Source: Chitinophagaceae bacterium | Lineage (GTDB): Bacteria > Bacteroidota > Bacteroidia > Chitinophagales > Chitinophagaceae | Assembly (NCBI GenBank): GCA_947488765.1 | Contig: CANLAE010000003.1 | Span: forward strand, 123,803-187,802 | DNA length: 64,000 nt | Direction: 5' to 3' | In this document: positions 44,980 to 54,265 of the stretch, one piece after another | Layout of the letters: every line of letters starts with the position of its first letter | How positions within the stretch are numbered: the first letter of the stretch is position 1 | The notes under the pieces: generated by a model | Database searches by the model: none | The model's input: the letters and a program-made list of their open reading frames with translations, nothing else | Told to the model about the DNA's origin: nothing | Program-made: the position numbers and the translations under genes

Positions 44980-46509
44980 TTATTGAATGTACTCATTTAC
45001 ATCATCTGTAACATTTTCATCTTTTTTATTGGTAAGATACAATGTGCCAATTACCAAACAAACAGCAGCCACTCCAATCGGATACCATAAGCCACTTAAA
45101 TAATTGCTACCGGGTGTAACCGTTATCAATGTTGCAATAAAAGGAACCAATCCTCCAAACACACCATTACCAATGTGATACGGTAAAGACATGGAAGTAT
45201 ACCTGATTTTTGTTGGAAATAATTCAACCAAGAATGCAGCAATTGGACCATAAACCATTGTTACAAAAAGTACGAGTATAAATACCAAACTGATTAATTG
45301 CAATCGATAAGAACTATCAAGTGTTACTATTTTTTTTGTTTCTACCAATTTAAGATTATCTGGTTTCAATGTTTCTTGTGTGTATTTTTCTGTTTGTGCT
45401 AATTTAGAATGATCGCTATAAGTTGCAACTGTTGTTTTGAAAATAATTGAGTCTTTCGGATTTTCTGCACTTAATATTTTTCTTATAGTAATTTCTGAAG
45501 TCACTTCTTGTTTTTGTTTTACATCACTCATGTTATACATTGCAGTAAAGATGGGGCGATAACAAAAAATAGCTAACAACATGCCGGTAAGCATAATTGC
45601 CTTTCTTCCAATTTTATCACTCAGCCAACCGAAGAAAACAAAGAATGGTGTTGCCAGTAATAATGCAATTCCAATCCACGTATTTGTTTGAGTAGGTTCA
45701 AGATTACATGTTTTTAATAAAAAAGTTTGTGCATAAAACTGACCGGTGTACCATACCACTCCTTGTCCCATTGTTGCACCAAACAAAGCAAGCAAAACCA
45801 TTTTCATGTTTTGCTTTTTACCAAAACTATCTTTTAATGGATTAGTACTTGTTTTGCCTTCGCTTTTCAATTTTGCAAATAAAGGACTTTCATTCATTTT
45901 CATTCTAATGACAATAGAAACCAATACCAATAAGATACTTAATAAAAATGGCAAGCGCCAACCCCAGTCTGCATAAGCTTCTTTACTTAAAGTATTTTGT
46001 ATAGTTAAAATAACCAACAATGAAACAAATAAACCAAGCGTTGCAGTGGTTTGAATCCAGCTTGTGTAATAGCCACGTTTATTTGCCGGTGCATGTTCGG
46101 CAACATAAGTTGCAGCACCTCCATATTCTCCGCCTAAAGCCAACCCTTGCAACAATCTCAGCAATAAAATAAGATAAGGTGCCCCATGAAAATTTTTATA
46201 CTCCGGAATACATCCAATTAAAAACGTACTTCCGCCCATAATAACAAGGGTGAGCAAGAATGTATGTTTTCGTCCAATCAAATCTCCCAGCCTTCCAAAT
46301 ACAAGTGCTCCAAAAGGACGAACAATAAACCCTGCGGCAAATGTTGCTAATGTTGCTAAAAAAGCGGTGGTCGGATTTCCTGTTGGAAAAAACTTCTCAG
46401 ATATAATGGTAGCAAGGCTTCCGAAAATATAAAAATCATACCATTCAATTAAAGTACCTACACTTGAGGCAGTAATTACTTTCCAGATTCCTTTGGTTGA
46501 TAAAGACAT
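44980..46509 (-). CDS. MFS transporter of the metabolite:H+ symporter type
   Basis: A 509-aa, twelve-helix MFS protein. The family loops GRLGDLIGRKHTF and GEYGGAATYVAEHAPANKRG fit the MHS group (ProP, KgtP, ShiA relatives). A hydrophilic insert of about 80 residues (about 330-410) sits between helices, longer than in enterobacterial members. Substrate cannot be read directly. Context is informative: a small membrane protein follows and acs is divergent 121 bp away, so a carboxylate such as acetate or propionate is a candidate. Confidence 0.88.
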   Translation of the reverse strand: MSLSTKGIWKVITASSVGTLIEWYDFYIFGSLATIISEKFFPTGNPTTAFLATLATFAAGFIVRPFGALVFGRLGDLIGRKHTFLLTLVIMGGSTFLIGCIPEYKNFHGAPYLILLLRLLQGLALGGEYGGAATYVAEHAPANKRGYYTSWIQTTATLGLFVSLLVILTIQNTLSKEAYADWGWRLPFLLSILLVLVSIVIRMKMNESPLFAKLKSEGKTSTNPLKDSFGKKQNMKMVLLALFGATMGQGVVWYTGQFYAQTFLLKTCNLEPTQTNTWIGIALLLATPFFVFFGWLSDKIGRKAIMLTGMLLAIFCYRPIFTAMYNMSDVKQKQEVTSEITIRKILSAENPKDSIIFKTTVATYSDHSKLAQTEKYTQETLKPDNLKLVETKKIVTLDSSYRLQLISLVFILVLFVTMVYGPIAAFLVELFPTKIRYTSMSLPYHIGNGVFGGLVPFIATLITVTPGSNYLSGLWYPIGVAAVCLVIGTLYLTNKKDENVTDDVNEYIQ

Positions 46510-46630
46510 AAGCGGTTGTATATTTTGGCAAAAAAGTTTTAATTATAAGTGCCTTATGATCGCCAAGATAAATATGATTTAATTAAAAAAGAAGATACCC
46601 TTAATTTTATTTCTCAAACAGAAAATTGTT

Positions 46631-48553
46631 ATGTCATATCCATATCAAATTACTTCATTAGATCAATACAAAAAAGTTTATCAGGAAAGCATTCAAAACC
46701 CAGAAGCATTCTGGTCATCTATTGCCGAACATTTTACCTGGCGCAAAAAATGGAACAATGTTTTAAACTGGAATTTTGCTACTCCAAATGTTGAATGGTT
46801 TGCAGGAGCCAAATTAAATATTACAGAAAATTGTCTCGACAGACATTTAGAAAAAAATGGGGACACACCAGCAATTATTTGGGAACCAAATAATCCGAAT
46901 GAAAAGCCTAGAATGCTTACGTACAAAAAGTTGTATGAGCGTGTATGTCAATTTGCACAAGTGCTTAAAAATAATGGTGTACAAAAGGGTGACAGGGTTT
47001 GTATTTACATGGGCATGATTCCTGAATTAGCGATTGCTGTATTGGCTTGTGCAAGAATTGGTGCAATACATTCTGTTGTCTTCGGCGGTTTTTCTGCACA
47101 AAGTATTGCAGACAGATTAGAAGATGCAAAAGCAACTTTTATCATTACCTGTGATGGAGCTTTCAGAGGTGCAAAAGATATCCCATTAAAAAGTGTAATT
47201 GATGATGCTTTAATTGGCAATACGACAGTTGTACGTGTAATTGTTTATACAAGAACAAGAACACCAATAAGTATGATTAAGGACAGAGATGTTTGGTGGG
47301 AAGATGAAATGAAACATGTAGAAGAACATGGAATTTATTCGATTGAAGCAGAAGAGATGGATGCAGAAGATCCCTTGTTTATTTTATATACATCGGGCAG
47401 TACTGGCAAGCCAAAAGGTGTGGTACATGCATGTGCAGGTTACATGGTTTATACCAATTATACTTTTGTAAATGTATTTCAATATAAACCCGGACAAATT
47501 CATTTTTGTACTGCAGATATTGGCTGGATTACGGGTCACAGTTACATTGTTTACGGTCCTTTAAGTGCCGGTGCAACATCACTAATGTTTGAAGGAATTC
47601 CTACTTATCCTGATGCAGGAAGATTTTGGGATATTGTAGATAAACACAAAGTAAATATTTTATACACTGCTCCAACAGCCATCAGAAGTTTGATGAGCTT
47701 TGGCTTAGAACCCTTGCAGAATAAGGATTTATCGTCGTTAGAAATTTTAGGAACTGTTGGAGAACCAATTAATGAAGAAGCCTGGCATTGGTATGATGAA
47801 CACATCGGAAAAAAGAAATGTCCGATAGTTGACACTTGGTGGCAAACTGAAACAGGTGGTATTTTAATTTCTAATTTGGCAGGTATTACACCAAGCAAAC
47901 CAAGCTGGGCAACACTTCCAATGCCCGGTGTACAAATGACTTTGGTAGATGATAAAGGCAATGAAGTAACAACGTTAGAAGAGGGAGTATACAAAGGCAA
48001 TTTATGTATTTCTTTTCCATGGCCAAGTATTTTAAGAACAACGTACGGCGATCATGAAAGATGCAGAACCAATTATTTTGCTACTTATCCAAATTTATAT
48101 TTTACAGGAGATGGTGCATTAAAAGATGAAAACGGGTTTTTTAGAATTACCGGAAGAGTTGATGATGTGTTGAATGTAAGTGGACATCGTATTGGAACTG
48201 CTGAAGTTGAGAATGCAATCAACATGCATGCAGGCGTTGTAGAAAGTGCTGTAGTTGGCTATCCGCATGACATCAAGGGACAGGGCATTTATGCTTTTGT
48301 AATTGTAAGTAATACACATGGAGATGATGAACTTACCAGAAAAGATATTTTACAAACTGTAACAAGGGTCATTGGAGCAATTGCAAAACCTGATAAAATT
48401 CAATTTGTAAGCGGTTTGCCTAAAACAAGAAGCGGAAAAATTATGCGTAGAATTTTAAGAAAAATTGCTGAAGGTGAAACTGAAAATTTAGGTGATACCA
48501 CTACATTGCTTGACCCTAATATAGTTGATGAAATTAAGAACGGTAAGTTGTAA
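46631..48553 (+). CDS. acs: Acetyl-CoA synthetase
   Basis: A 640-aa AMP-forming enzyme turning acetate, ATP and CoA into acetyl-CoA. Motifs are the P-loop TSGSTGKPKGVVH, the acyl-binding WWQTETGGILIS, TGDGALKDENGFFRITGRVDDVLNVSGHRI, and the C-terminal acetylation-site loop KTRSGKIMRRILRKI, whose Lys is a known control point. Length is normal. It is divergent from the MHS transporter, from which it may receive substrate. Confidence 0.96.
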   Translation: MSYPYQITSLDQYKKVYQESIQNPEAFWSSIAEHFTWRKKWNNVLNWNFATPNVEWFAGAKLNITENCLDRHLEKNGDTPAIIWEPNNPNEKPRMLTYKKLYERVCQFAQVLKNNGVQKGDRVCIYMGMIPELAIAVLACARIGAIHSVVFGGFSAQSIADRLEDAKATFIITCDGAFRGAKDIPLKSVIDDALIGNTTVVRVIVYTRTRTPISMIKDRDVWWEDEMKHVEEHGIYSIEAEEMDAEDPLFILYTSGSTGKPKGVVHACAGYMVYTNYTFVNVFQYKPGQIHFCTADIGWITGHSYIVYGPLSAGATSLMFEGIPTYPDAGRFWDIVDKHKVNILYTAPTAIRSLMSFGLEPLQNKDLSSLEILGTVGEPINEEAWHWYDEHIGKKKCPIVDTWWQTETGGILISNLAGITPSKPSWATLPMPGVQMTLVDDKGNEVTTLEEGVYKGNLCISFPWPSILRTTYGDHERCRTNYFATYPNLYFTGDGALKDENGFFRITGRVDDVLNVSGHRIGTAEVENAINMHAGVVESAVVGYPHDIKGQGIYAFVIVSNTHGDDELTRKDILQTVTRVIGAIAKPDKIQFVSGLPKTRSGKIMRRILRKIAEGETENLGDTTTLLDPNIVDEIKNGKL

Positions 48554-48598
48554 TAAATTGAAATTCATTTATTGTGATATTTCTAAACAATACACAAT

Positions 48599-49306
48599 TT
48601 AAATTCCCAATTTCTCTAATGCTAACTGTGCTGCAATTTGGCTTGCATCTTTTTTGGTAAACCCTTTGCCAACAGATAAAATTTCATCATTCAACACAGT
48701 ATTTATTGTAAAATGTCGTCTGTTACCTTCAATCTTTTCTTCTGCAAGTTCAAATGTTAATTTGTGGCCATTTTTAGATGCCCAACCTATTAATTTATTT
48801 TTCAAATTAATGTCAATGCCTTCAAGATCATCGACAAACATATGCGGAATGACAATTTGTTTCAAAACCCATTGCAACGTTTTTTTATAACCCTTATCCA
48901 AGTATACTGCACCTACTACTGCTTCTAAAGTGTTACCAAAAATTTGACTGTTGCGTAAGCTGTTATCAAACTTATTATACAAGGTAATTTTATTCAATCC
49001 CATTTTGATAGCAATATCATTCAGTTGTTGTCGGTTTACCATTTTACTTCTCATCTCTGTCAAGAAGCCTTCACCCTTATAAGGATACCTTTTAAATAAA
49101 TAATCAGCAACAATAGCACTTAAAATCGCATCGCCTAAGTATTCTAATCGTTCATTATTTTGATCGGCAGATTCCTGTACACTTCTATGACTCAATGCAG
49201 CATTATAAAGCATGGTATTTCCTGGAACAAGGCCAAGCACATTCTCAACTTGCTGGTTGAATGTTGATGTTTTTTTGGATTTAAATATTTTTTTAAGTAG
49301 TTGCAC
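48599..49306 (-). CDS. rnc: Ribonuclease III
   Basis: A 235-aa double-strand-specific endoribonuclease. The catalytic signature NERLEYLGDAILSAIVADYLF is at about 52-72 and the second acidic pair in TLEAVVGAVYLDKGY. A dsRNA-binding domain forms the C-terminus (about 165-235, ending GFTKKDASQIAAQLALEKLG). It matures rRNA and cuts structured mRNAs. It follows fabF on the same strand, with a terminator between, in the common acpP-fabF-rnc order. Confidence 0.96.
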   Translation of the reverse strand: MQLLKKIFKSKKTSTFNQQVENVLGLVPGNTMLYNAALSHRSVQESADQNNERLEYLGDAILSAIVADYLFKRYPYKGEGFLTEMRSKMVNRQQLNDIAIKMGLNKITLYNKFDNSLRNSQIFGNTLEAVVGAVYLDKGYKKTLQWVLKQIVIPHMFVDDLEGIDINLKNKLIGWASKNGHKLTFELAEEKIEGNRRHFTINTVLNDEILSVGKGFTKKDASQIAAQLALEKLGI

Positions 49307-49344
49307 TAAATCAATTTAATTGCTACATCACTGTATGTAAATAA

Positions 49345-49373
49345 AAAAGCAAGTTAAACCATAACTTGCTTTT
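49345..49373 (-). terminator. Intrinsic terminator between fabF and rnc
   Basis: A perfect 12-bp stem (49345-49356 with 49362-49373) and 5-nt loop, with a T run after it on the minus strand, lies 24 bp past the fabF stop. rnc starts 39 bp later, so read-through is probably needed to express it from the fabF promoter. Confidence 0.85.
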
Positions 49374-49396
49374 ATTATATAAAAATTAAAAAAAAT

Positions 49397-50650
49397 CTAA
49401 CCTTTGTATTTTTTTACAATGACACAAGCATTGTGACCACCAAAACCAAATGTATTGCTTAATGCAGCATTTACTGTTCTATGTTGTGCTTTGTTGAATG
49501 TAAAATTTAACTTAGGATCCAATTCCGGATCGTCTGTAAAATGGTTAATTGTTGGTGGAATCACATCATTCACAACAGCCATAATACTTGCTATTGCTTC
49601 AATGGCACCTGCTGCACCAAGGCAATGCCCTGTCATACTTTTCGTTGCACTGATATTTAATTTATAAGCATGTTCTCCAAAAACATGTGTGATTGCTTTT
49701 ACCTCTGCGCCATCACCAATTGGTGTACTTGTGCCATGTGTATTGATATAGTCAATTTCTTCAGGTTGCATATTGGCATCTTCCAATGCAGCAATCATAA
49801 CATTTCTTGCACCAAGTCCTTCAGGGTGAGGAGCTGTAATATGGTGTGCATCGGCACTTGCGCCGCAGCCTACCAGTTCGCAGTAAATTTTTGCACCACG
49901 TGCTTTGGCATGTTCCAATTCTTCCAGAACCAAAATTCCAGCAGCTTCGCCCATTACAAACCCATCCCTGTCTTTATCATAAGGTCGTGATGCAGTAGTA
50001 GGGTCATCGTTTCTTTCACTCATAGCTTTCATAGCATTAAAGCCACCTACGCCGGCCTCACTAATTACAGCTTCGCTACCGCCCGATAAAATAATATCTG
50101 CTTTGCCTAAACGTAGTAAATTAAACGCATCCATAATAGCATTGGTACTACTTGCACATGCACTTACGACTGCAAAATTTGGTCCACGTAAATTATGTCG
50201 CATACTGATATGACCTGCAGCAATATCCAAAATCATTTTAGGTATGAAAAACGGGTTAAAACGGGGAGTGCCATCGCCTTTGGCAAATTCTGTTACTTCA
50301 TGTTGAAAAGTTATTAAACCACCAATGCCGCTTCCAAATACAACCCCAATTCTATCCGGATTAATATTGTCTTTATTCAATCCCGCATCAGCCATTGCCT
50401 GATCACTTACTACCAATGCAAACTGGGTAAACCGATCAATCTTTCTTGCTTCTTTTTTATCGAGATAATCTGTTGGCTCAAAGCTTTTTACCTCGCATGC
50501 AAATTTTGTTCTGAATTTCCCTGCATCAAATTGTGTAATTGGTGCTGCTCCGGAAACGCCTAATAATAGGTTCTCCCAAAACTCACTAACAGTATTTCCC
50601 AGTGGCGTTAAGGCTCCTAAGCCTGTTACAACTACTCTTTTAAGTTCCAT
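49397..50650 (-). CDS. fabF: Beta-ketoacyl-ACP synthase II
   Basis: A 417-aa condensing enzyme of fatty acid elongation. The Cys-His-His triad is seen in VSACASSTNAI (about 162-172), NTHGTSTPIGD and KSMTGHCLGAAGA. N- and C-termini (RRVVVTGLGALTPLGN, NTFGFGGHNACVIV) are typical. It acts on acyl chains carried by AcpP, whose gene lies 231 bp upstream on the same strand. Confidence 0.97.
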   Translation of the reverse strand: MELKRVVVTGLGALTPLGNTVSEFWENLLLGVSGAAPITQFDAGKFRTKFACEVKSFEPTDYLDKKEARKIDRFTQFALVVSDQAMADAGLNKDNINPDRIGVVFGSGIGGLITFQHEVTEFAKGDGTPRFNPFFIPKMILDIAAGHISMRHNLRGPNFAVVSACASSTNAIMDAFNLLRLGKADIILSGGSEAVISEAGVGGFNAMKAMSERNDDPTTASRPYDKDRDGFVMGEAAGILVLEELEHAKARGAKIYCELVGCGASADAHHITAPHPEGLGARNVMIAALEDANMQPEEIDYINTHGTSTPIGDGAEVKAITHVFGEHAYKLNISATKSMTGHCLGAAGAIEAIASIMAVVNDVIPPTINHFTDDPELDPKLNFTFNKAQHRTVNAALSNTFGFGGHNACVIVKKYKG

Positions 50651-50807
50651 AGAACAAGCGTTTTAAATGAAGAGAACAATTAATTGAATTAAAAATCAAT
50701 TATTGTACTCTAAAATTCAATTTGTTGAAATTTAATTACAAACCAACAAGTTGTATGTGTGTTAGTACAAATATAATATACACAATGATATAATCTATTA
50801 ATAGATA

Positions 50808-50847
50808 AATCCGCCAACTTTTGGCAAATGCCTCAGTATGGCGGATT
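50808..50847 (-). other. Stem-loop between acpP and fabF
   Basis: A perfect 9-bp stem (50808-50816 with 50839-50847) encloses a 22-nt loop holding a second small stem (GGC/GCC). It lies 34 bp after the acpP stop. It has no clear T tract on the minus strand and may act in mRNA stability or as a partial terminator that keeps acpP mRNA abundant. The rest of the 231-bp gap shows nothing else. Confidence 0.55.
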
Positions 50848-50881
50848 AATTTTTAAATTATTCCAAACTTATGGAGTAGAA

Positions 50882-51118
50882 TTATTTAGCGTGCTCTTCT
50901 AAATAAGCAACAGCTTGGCCAACAGTTGTGATGGTTTCAGCTTGCTCATCAGGAATAGAAATATTGAATTCTTTTTCAAATTCCATGATTAGTTCAACAG
51001 TATCCAAAGAATCTGCACCTAAATCGTTGGTAAAAGATGCCTCTGTAGTTACTTCTGCTTCATCTACACCTAACTTATCAACGATAATTTTTTTTACTCT
51101 TGTTGCGATGTCTGACAT
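50882..51118 (-). CDS. acpP: Acyl carrier protein
   Basis: A 78-aa acidic ACP from ATG 51118; the open frame reaches 51181 but the extra 21 residues do not fit the family. The phosphopantetheine serine is in the DSL motif of [18 protein letters not shown] (about 32-49). It carries growing acyl chains for FabF and other enzymes. A TAnnTTTG element lies 24 bp upstream. Confidence 0.97.
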   Translation of the reverse strand: MSDIATRVKKIIVDKLGVDEAEVTTEASFTNDLGADSLDTVELIMEFEKEFNISIPDEQAETITTVGQAVAYLEEHAK

Positions 51119-51141
51119 TGTAAATTTTTTTGTTACGGAGG

Positions 51142-51149
51142 CAAAAATA
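51142..51149 (-). promoter_or_regulatory. Possible -7 promoter element of acpP
   Basis: The minus strand reads TATTTTTG, an exact TAnnTTTG match, 23 bp upstream of ATG 51118. The -33 region has no clear TTG. It supports the shorter start. Confidence 0.45.
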
Positions 51150-51238
51150 GAGTTTTTGGTTAAATAGTAATCAGTTGTCAAAAAAATGTTTAAATTTCAT
51201 TGAAATTAGTTTTGCACACAACTTTTAATTTTAACCTC

Positions 51239-52018
51239 TTAATGACCTTTAAATACAGGTTTTCTTTTTTCCAGAAATGCAGAAGTTCCTTCTTTCATAT
51301 CATTTGTACCGATGCATTTTCCAAATTGTGCTATTTCAATTTCATAACCATTTATGGTTTCATCCCATGCAGCATTAGCGGCTGAAATGCAGGCTGATAC
51401 AGCTATTGGAGCCTTGGTATTGATGGTATCTAAAATACCGATTGCTTTGCTCATTAATTCTTCTTGAGGTACGATATAATTGACCAACCCATATTGTAAT
51501 GCAGTAGTTGCATTAATCATTTGTCCGGTGATTAATAATTCGATTGCCCTGCCTTTTCCTATTAATTGTGTTAATCGTTGGGTTCCTCCATAACCCGGAA
51601 TCAACCCTAGATTTACTTCCGGTTGTCCAAATTTTGCATTTTCAGCAGCAATTCTAAAATGACAAGCCATCGCTAACTCACATCCGCCACCTAATGCAAA
51701 ACCATTTATACAAGCAACAATTGGCTTACTGCATTGCTCAATTTTAAAAAAAATATTTTGCCCGTTTCTTGCCAAATTTTTTCCTTCTTCAATAGACAAT
51801 CCTGCAAACTCTGTAATATCGGCACCTGCAACAAATGCCTTATTGCCACTTCCGGTTATGATAACCGATTTTATTTCGGGGTTCTCGGTAATTTCTTGTA
51901 ATACTTTTTCTAAGTCTTTGAATACCTCTTTATTTAAAGCATTTAATTTTTCCGGACGATTAATGGTTACTGTAAAAATTCCATTCTCTAAATTGGTGAG
52001 CAAAGTTTGGTAAGCCAT
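51239..52018 (-). CDS. Enoyl-CoA hydratase/isomerase family protein (crotonase)
   Basis: A 259-aa crotonase-fold enzyme. Oxyanion-hole and catalytic regions are seen as KAFVAGADITEF, CINGFALGGGCELAMACHFRIA (with the first catalytic Glu) and GQPEVNLGLIPGYGGTQRL (second Glu). Both glutamates are present, so hydratase activity is likely. The substrate (a 2-enoyl-CoA in fatty acid or amino acid breakdown, or 3-hydroxybutyryl-CoA) is not defined. No thiolase or dehydrogenase gene is adjacent. Confidence 0.9.
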   Translation of the reverse strand: MAYQTLLTNLENGIFTVTINRPEKLNALNKEVFKDLEKVLQEITENPEIKSVIITGSGNKAFVAGADITEFAGLSIEEGKNLARNGQNIFFKIEQCSKPIVACINGFALGGGCELAMACHFRIAAENAKFGQPEVNLGLIPGYGGTQRLTQLIGKGRAIELLITGQMINATTALQYGLVNYIVPQEELMSKAIGILDTINTKAPIAVSACISAANAAWDETINGYEIEIAQFGKCIGTNDMKEGTSAFLEKRKPVFKGH

Positions 52019-52071
52019 GGTAAATTAATTTATTTCAAAAAATCGTATTCTTATTTATAGTAACTAAGAAG

Positions 52072-52143
52072 TGGCTTTGCCAAGAATCGAACTTGGATCT
52101 GGAGCTTCGGAAACTCTTATACTATCCATTGTACTACAAAGCC
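52072..52143 (-). tRNA. tRNA-Arg (anticodon CCG)
   Basis: The minus strand folds as a cloverleaf: 7-bp acceptor (GGCTTTG with CAAAGCC, discriminator A), D arm with loop AATGGATA, anticodon loop TTCCGAA giving CCG, short variable loop, and T arm CCAAG-TTCGATT-CTTGG. The terminal pair of the anticodon stem is mismatched (A:C). CCA is not encoded. It reads the CGG arginine codon and lies downstream of crtY. Confidence 0.95.
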
Positions 52144-52163
52144 TTTTCACAAATGTAATTGAA

Positions 52164-53318
52164 CTATTTGAAAAGTTGTTTTAACGCTGCAGGTAAAAAA
52201 ATTTTCATCGGCACACTGCTCATAATTTTCAAATCTTCTATTAAACTACTTTCATTGTCTAAAAACCGAAGTACTGTTTTGATTGCATTCTTTTTAAAAA
52301 TATTTGCAAAAATTTCATCTCCATTCATTTTTTTATCATGCAATACTTGCAGTAAAACACTATCAAAAAAACGGAATTTTTTATCGTTAAAACTTTGATT
52401 ACAAAACGGATGATTTTTTGAAATTAAATTGGCAATAATTTTTTTTGTTCTTTTTTGTATAAATTGAAATGCATAACCACTGCTGCCTTTGGCTTGTCCA
52501 CCTGCAATGCCAATATATATTATCCTACCATCTTGTAAAGGAAAATAATGATTTGTCATTGGGATTATTCCAAACTCTTCATGTTGAATGGCATAGTTGC
52601 TAATTTTTAAATCTTCTTCAATATATTCTTTTAGTGCATTTTCATAATCGGATTGCTGTAATAAATTTTTAGTAAACAATGTATACTCCACCAGAGCAGT
52701 TGTGGCAGATGTTGGCATTGTGTACATAAATGTAGTACCTTCTTTTTGAGATACAGTAAAATCCATCAACGTTGCTATTGAAGGATTGAATTGTGCATTG
52801 GGTGTTTCAATTACCCATCCTTTAAAATGTTGTAAGAGATAATAATTCTTTTTACTGTTTGTATTGATTGTATCAGGAAATAAAATACTGTTGAAAATAT
52901 AATTCGCTTTGTAAGTGTTACTTTCAGTTTCAACTATTGCTAATTCGTTTTCAGTAGTTAATTTTTTTACTTTTTCATATTTGAATTCAACATTAGCAAA
53001 ACCTTTTGCGTGATGCATTACAGTGTTGTAAAAATCAATCCCCTGAATCATTTTATAACGATAATTATCTAACAAAATTCTTTTGGAAAAATGATTTGAT
53101 GCAAATGCTATTTCATTGTATGAGTGATGAATAATATCTTCAAATAATCCATTTTCCTTTTCCCAAAAACACCAGGTTCTATCATTAGTTATTTTTGGTT
53201 TTTCATCAATGACCAAAATATTTTTTGAGGATAATGTAGGCTCTAGCAAAATCCTTTGCAGCAAACTCAAACCTGCACATCCGGCTCCTGTAATGATATA
53301 ATCGTAGTGGTTATTCAA
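52164..53318 (-). CDS. crtY: Lycopene beta-cyclase CrtY
   Basis: A 384-aa FAD-dependent cyclase that forms a beta-ionone ring on lycopene. The N-terminal fold DYIITGAGCAGLSLLQRIL, the DEKPKITNDRTWCFWE block (family pattern D.....N.TW.FW) and the FTVSQKEGTTFMYTMPTS and GGQAKGSSGYAFQFIQ segments identify it. It lies over 40 kb from the other carotenoid genes. Acting on one end only it gives gamma-carotene for CruF, on both ends beta-carotene. The dehydrogenase gene upstream ends only 3 bp before its start. Confidence 0.92.
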   Translation of the reverse strand: MNNHYDYIITGAGCAGLSLLQRILLEPTLSSKNILVIDEKPKITNDRTWCFWEKENGLFEDIIHHSYNEIAFASNHFSKRILLDNYRYKMIQGIDFYNTVMHHAKGFANVEFKYEKVKKLTTENELAIVETESNTYKANYIFNSILFPDTINTNSKKNYYLLQHFKGWVIETPNAQFNPSIATLMDFTVSQKEGTTFMYTMPTSATTALVEYTLFTKNLLQQSDYENALKEYIEEDLKISNYAIQHEEFGIIPMTNHYFPLQDGRIIYIGIAGGQAKGSSGYAFQFIQKRTKKIIANLISKNHPFCNQSFNDKKFRFFDSVLLQVLHDKKMNGDEIFANIFKKNAIKTVLRFLDNESSLIEDLKIMSSVPMKIFLPAALKQLFK

Positions 53319-53321
53319 AAT

Positions 53322-54245
53322 TTATAAAGGCAATTTTTCTGACAAAATTTTACTCATTTTATAATGTGCATCTATGGTAACGCCTGCCGTGTGCGGTGTA
53401 ATGATTACATTTTGTTTGGCAAGTAATTGGTGCAGTAATTTTTTTTCTGAATCGGTATAAGTATCAAGCTTTTCATTTTCCAAAACATCAAGTCCTGCAG
53501 CTTTTACTTTATTATTTTCGATTGCCTTTAATAAAGCGGCAGTATCTGTAACACTTCCTCTGCAAGTATTTAAAAAATAAATAGGATTTTTAAAGGAATT
53601 GAAAAAGAGATCATCAGCCAAATGATTGGTTTCTGAAGTCAAAGGAATGTGCAAACTCACAATATCTGCCTGTTCAAAAATTGCCTCTAATGTTGATTCG
53701 TATACATGATTTTTTGAAAAGCCTGTTTTGTATTTATCATAAGCCAAAACCTTTGTATCAAATACCGATAATAATTTTGCAAATGCACTTCCAGTATGCC
53801 CAAACCCAATGATGCCAACGGTTTTGCCATTTAACTCTTCGCCCCTACTTTCTCCTCTTGTCCAGTTAAATTCTTTTAATGCAGCATGACTACTATTAAT
53901 TTTATTCATTAAATTCAGTAACAATCCCAATGCATGTTCGGCTACAGCATTGCTATTTCCTTCGGGGCTACTGATGCACAGAATACCTTTTGCAGCAGCA
54001 TATTGAACATCAATTTGTTCCATGCCACTTCCCAGCCTTCCAATCCATTGTAAGTTTGGTGCTGCATCAATTATTTCTTTATCTACCTGAATTCTTGTAG
54101 TAACTATTAATCCTATTGCATCTTGTATTTCAATCAATAATTCGGCTCTTGTAATAGATGGCTGATTTACAACAATACATCCTTTAGCCAACAAATATGT
54201 TTGTAAGCAAGGATGGGAAACTCCGGAAATAATTACTTTTTTCAA
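53322..54245 (-). CDS. D-2-hydroxyacid dehydrogenase (SerA-like)
   Basis: A 307-aa NAD-dependent dehydrogenase. The nucleotide-binding motif GKTVGIIGFGHTGSAFAKLL is at about 140-158, preceded by a catalytic-domain half. The active-site Arg/Glu/His are in LNTCRGSVTDTAAL, GLDVLENEKL and ITPHTAGVT. Similar proteins are 3-phosphoglycerate dehydrogenases or act on other 2-hydroxyacids; without the ACT domain the exact substrate is uncertain. It lies 20 bp after rsmA and is coupled to crtY. Confidence 0.88.
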   Translation of the reverse strand: MKKVIISGVSHPCLQTYLLAKGCIVVNQPSITRAELLIEIQDAIGLIVTTRIQVDKEIIDAAPNLQWIGRLGSGMEQIDVQYAAAKGILCISSPEGNSNAVAEHALGLLLNLMNKINSSHAALKEFNWTRGESRGEELNGKTVGIIGFGHTGSAFAKLLSVFDTKVLAYDKYKTGFSKNHVYESTLEAIFEQADIVSLHIPLTSETNHLADDLFFNSFKNPIYFLNTCRGSVTDTAALLKAIENNKVKAAGLDVLENEKLDTYTDSEKKLLHQLLAKQNVIITPHTAGVTIDAHYKMSKILSEKLPL

Positions 54246-54265
54246 ATGGGTATTTTATACTGCTT

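Noticed and set aside
52072..52143. tRNA gene as an integration site for a mobile element
   Set aside because: No integrase, direct repeat of the tRNA 3' end or foreign-looking genes lie nearby; flanking genes are housekeeping or biosynthetic.
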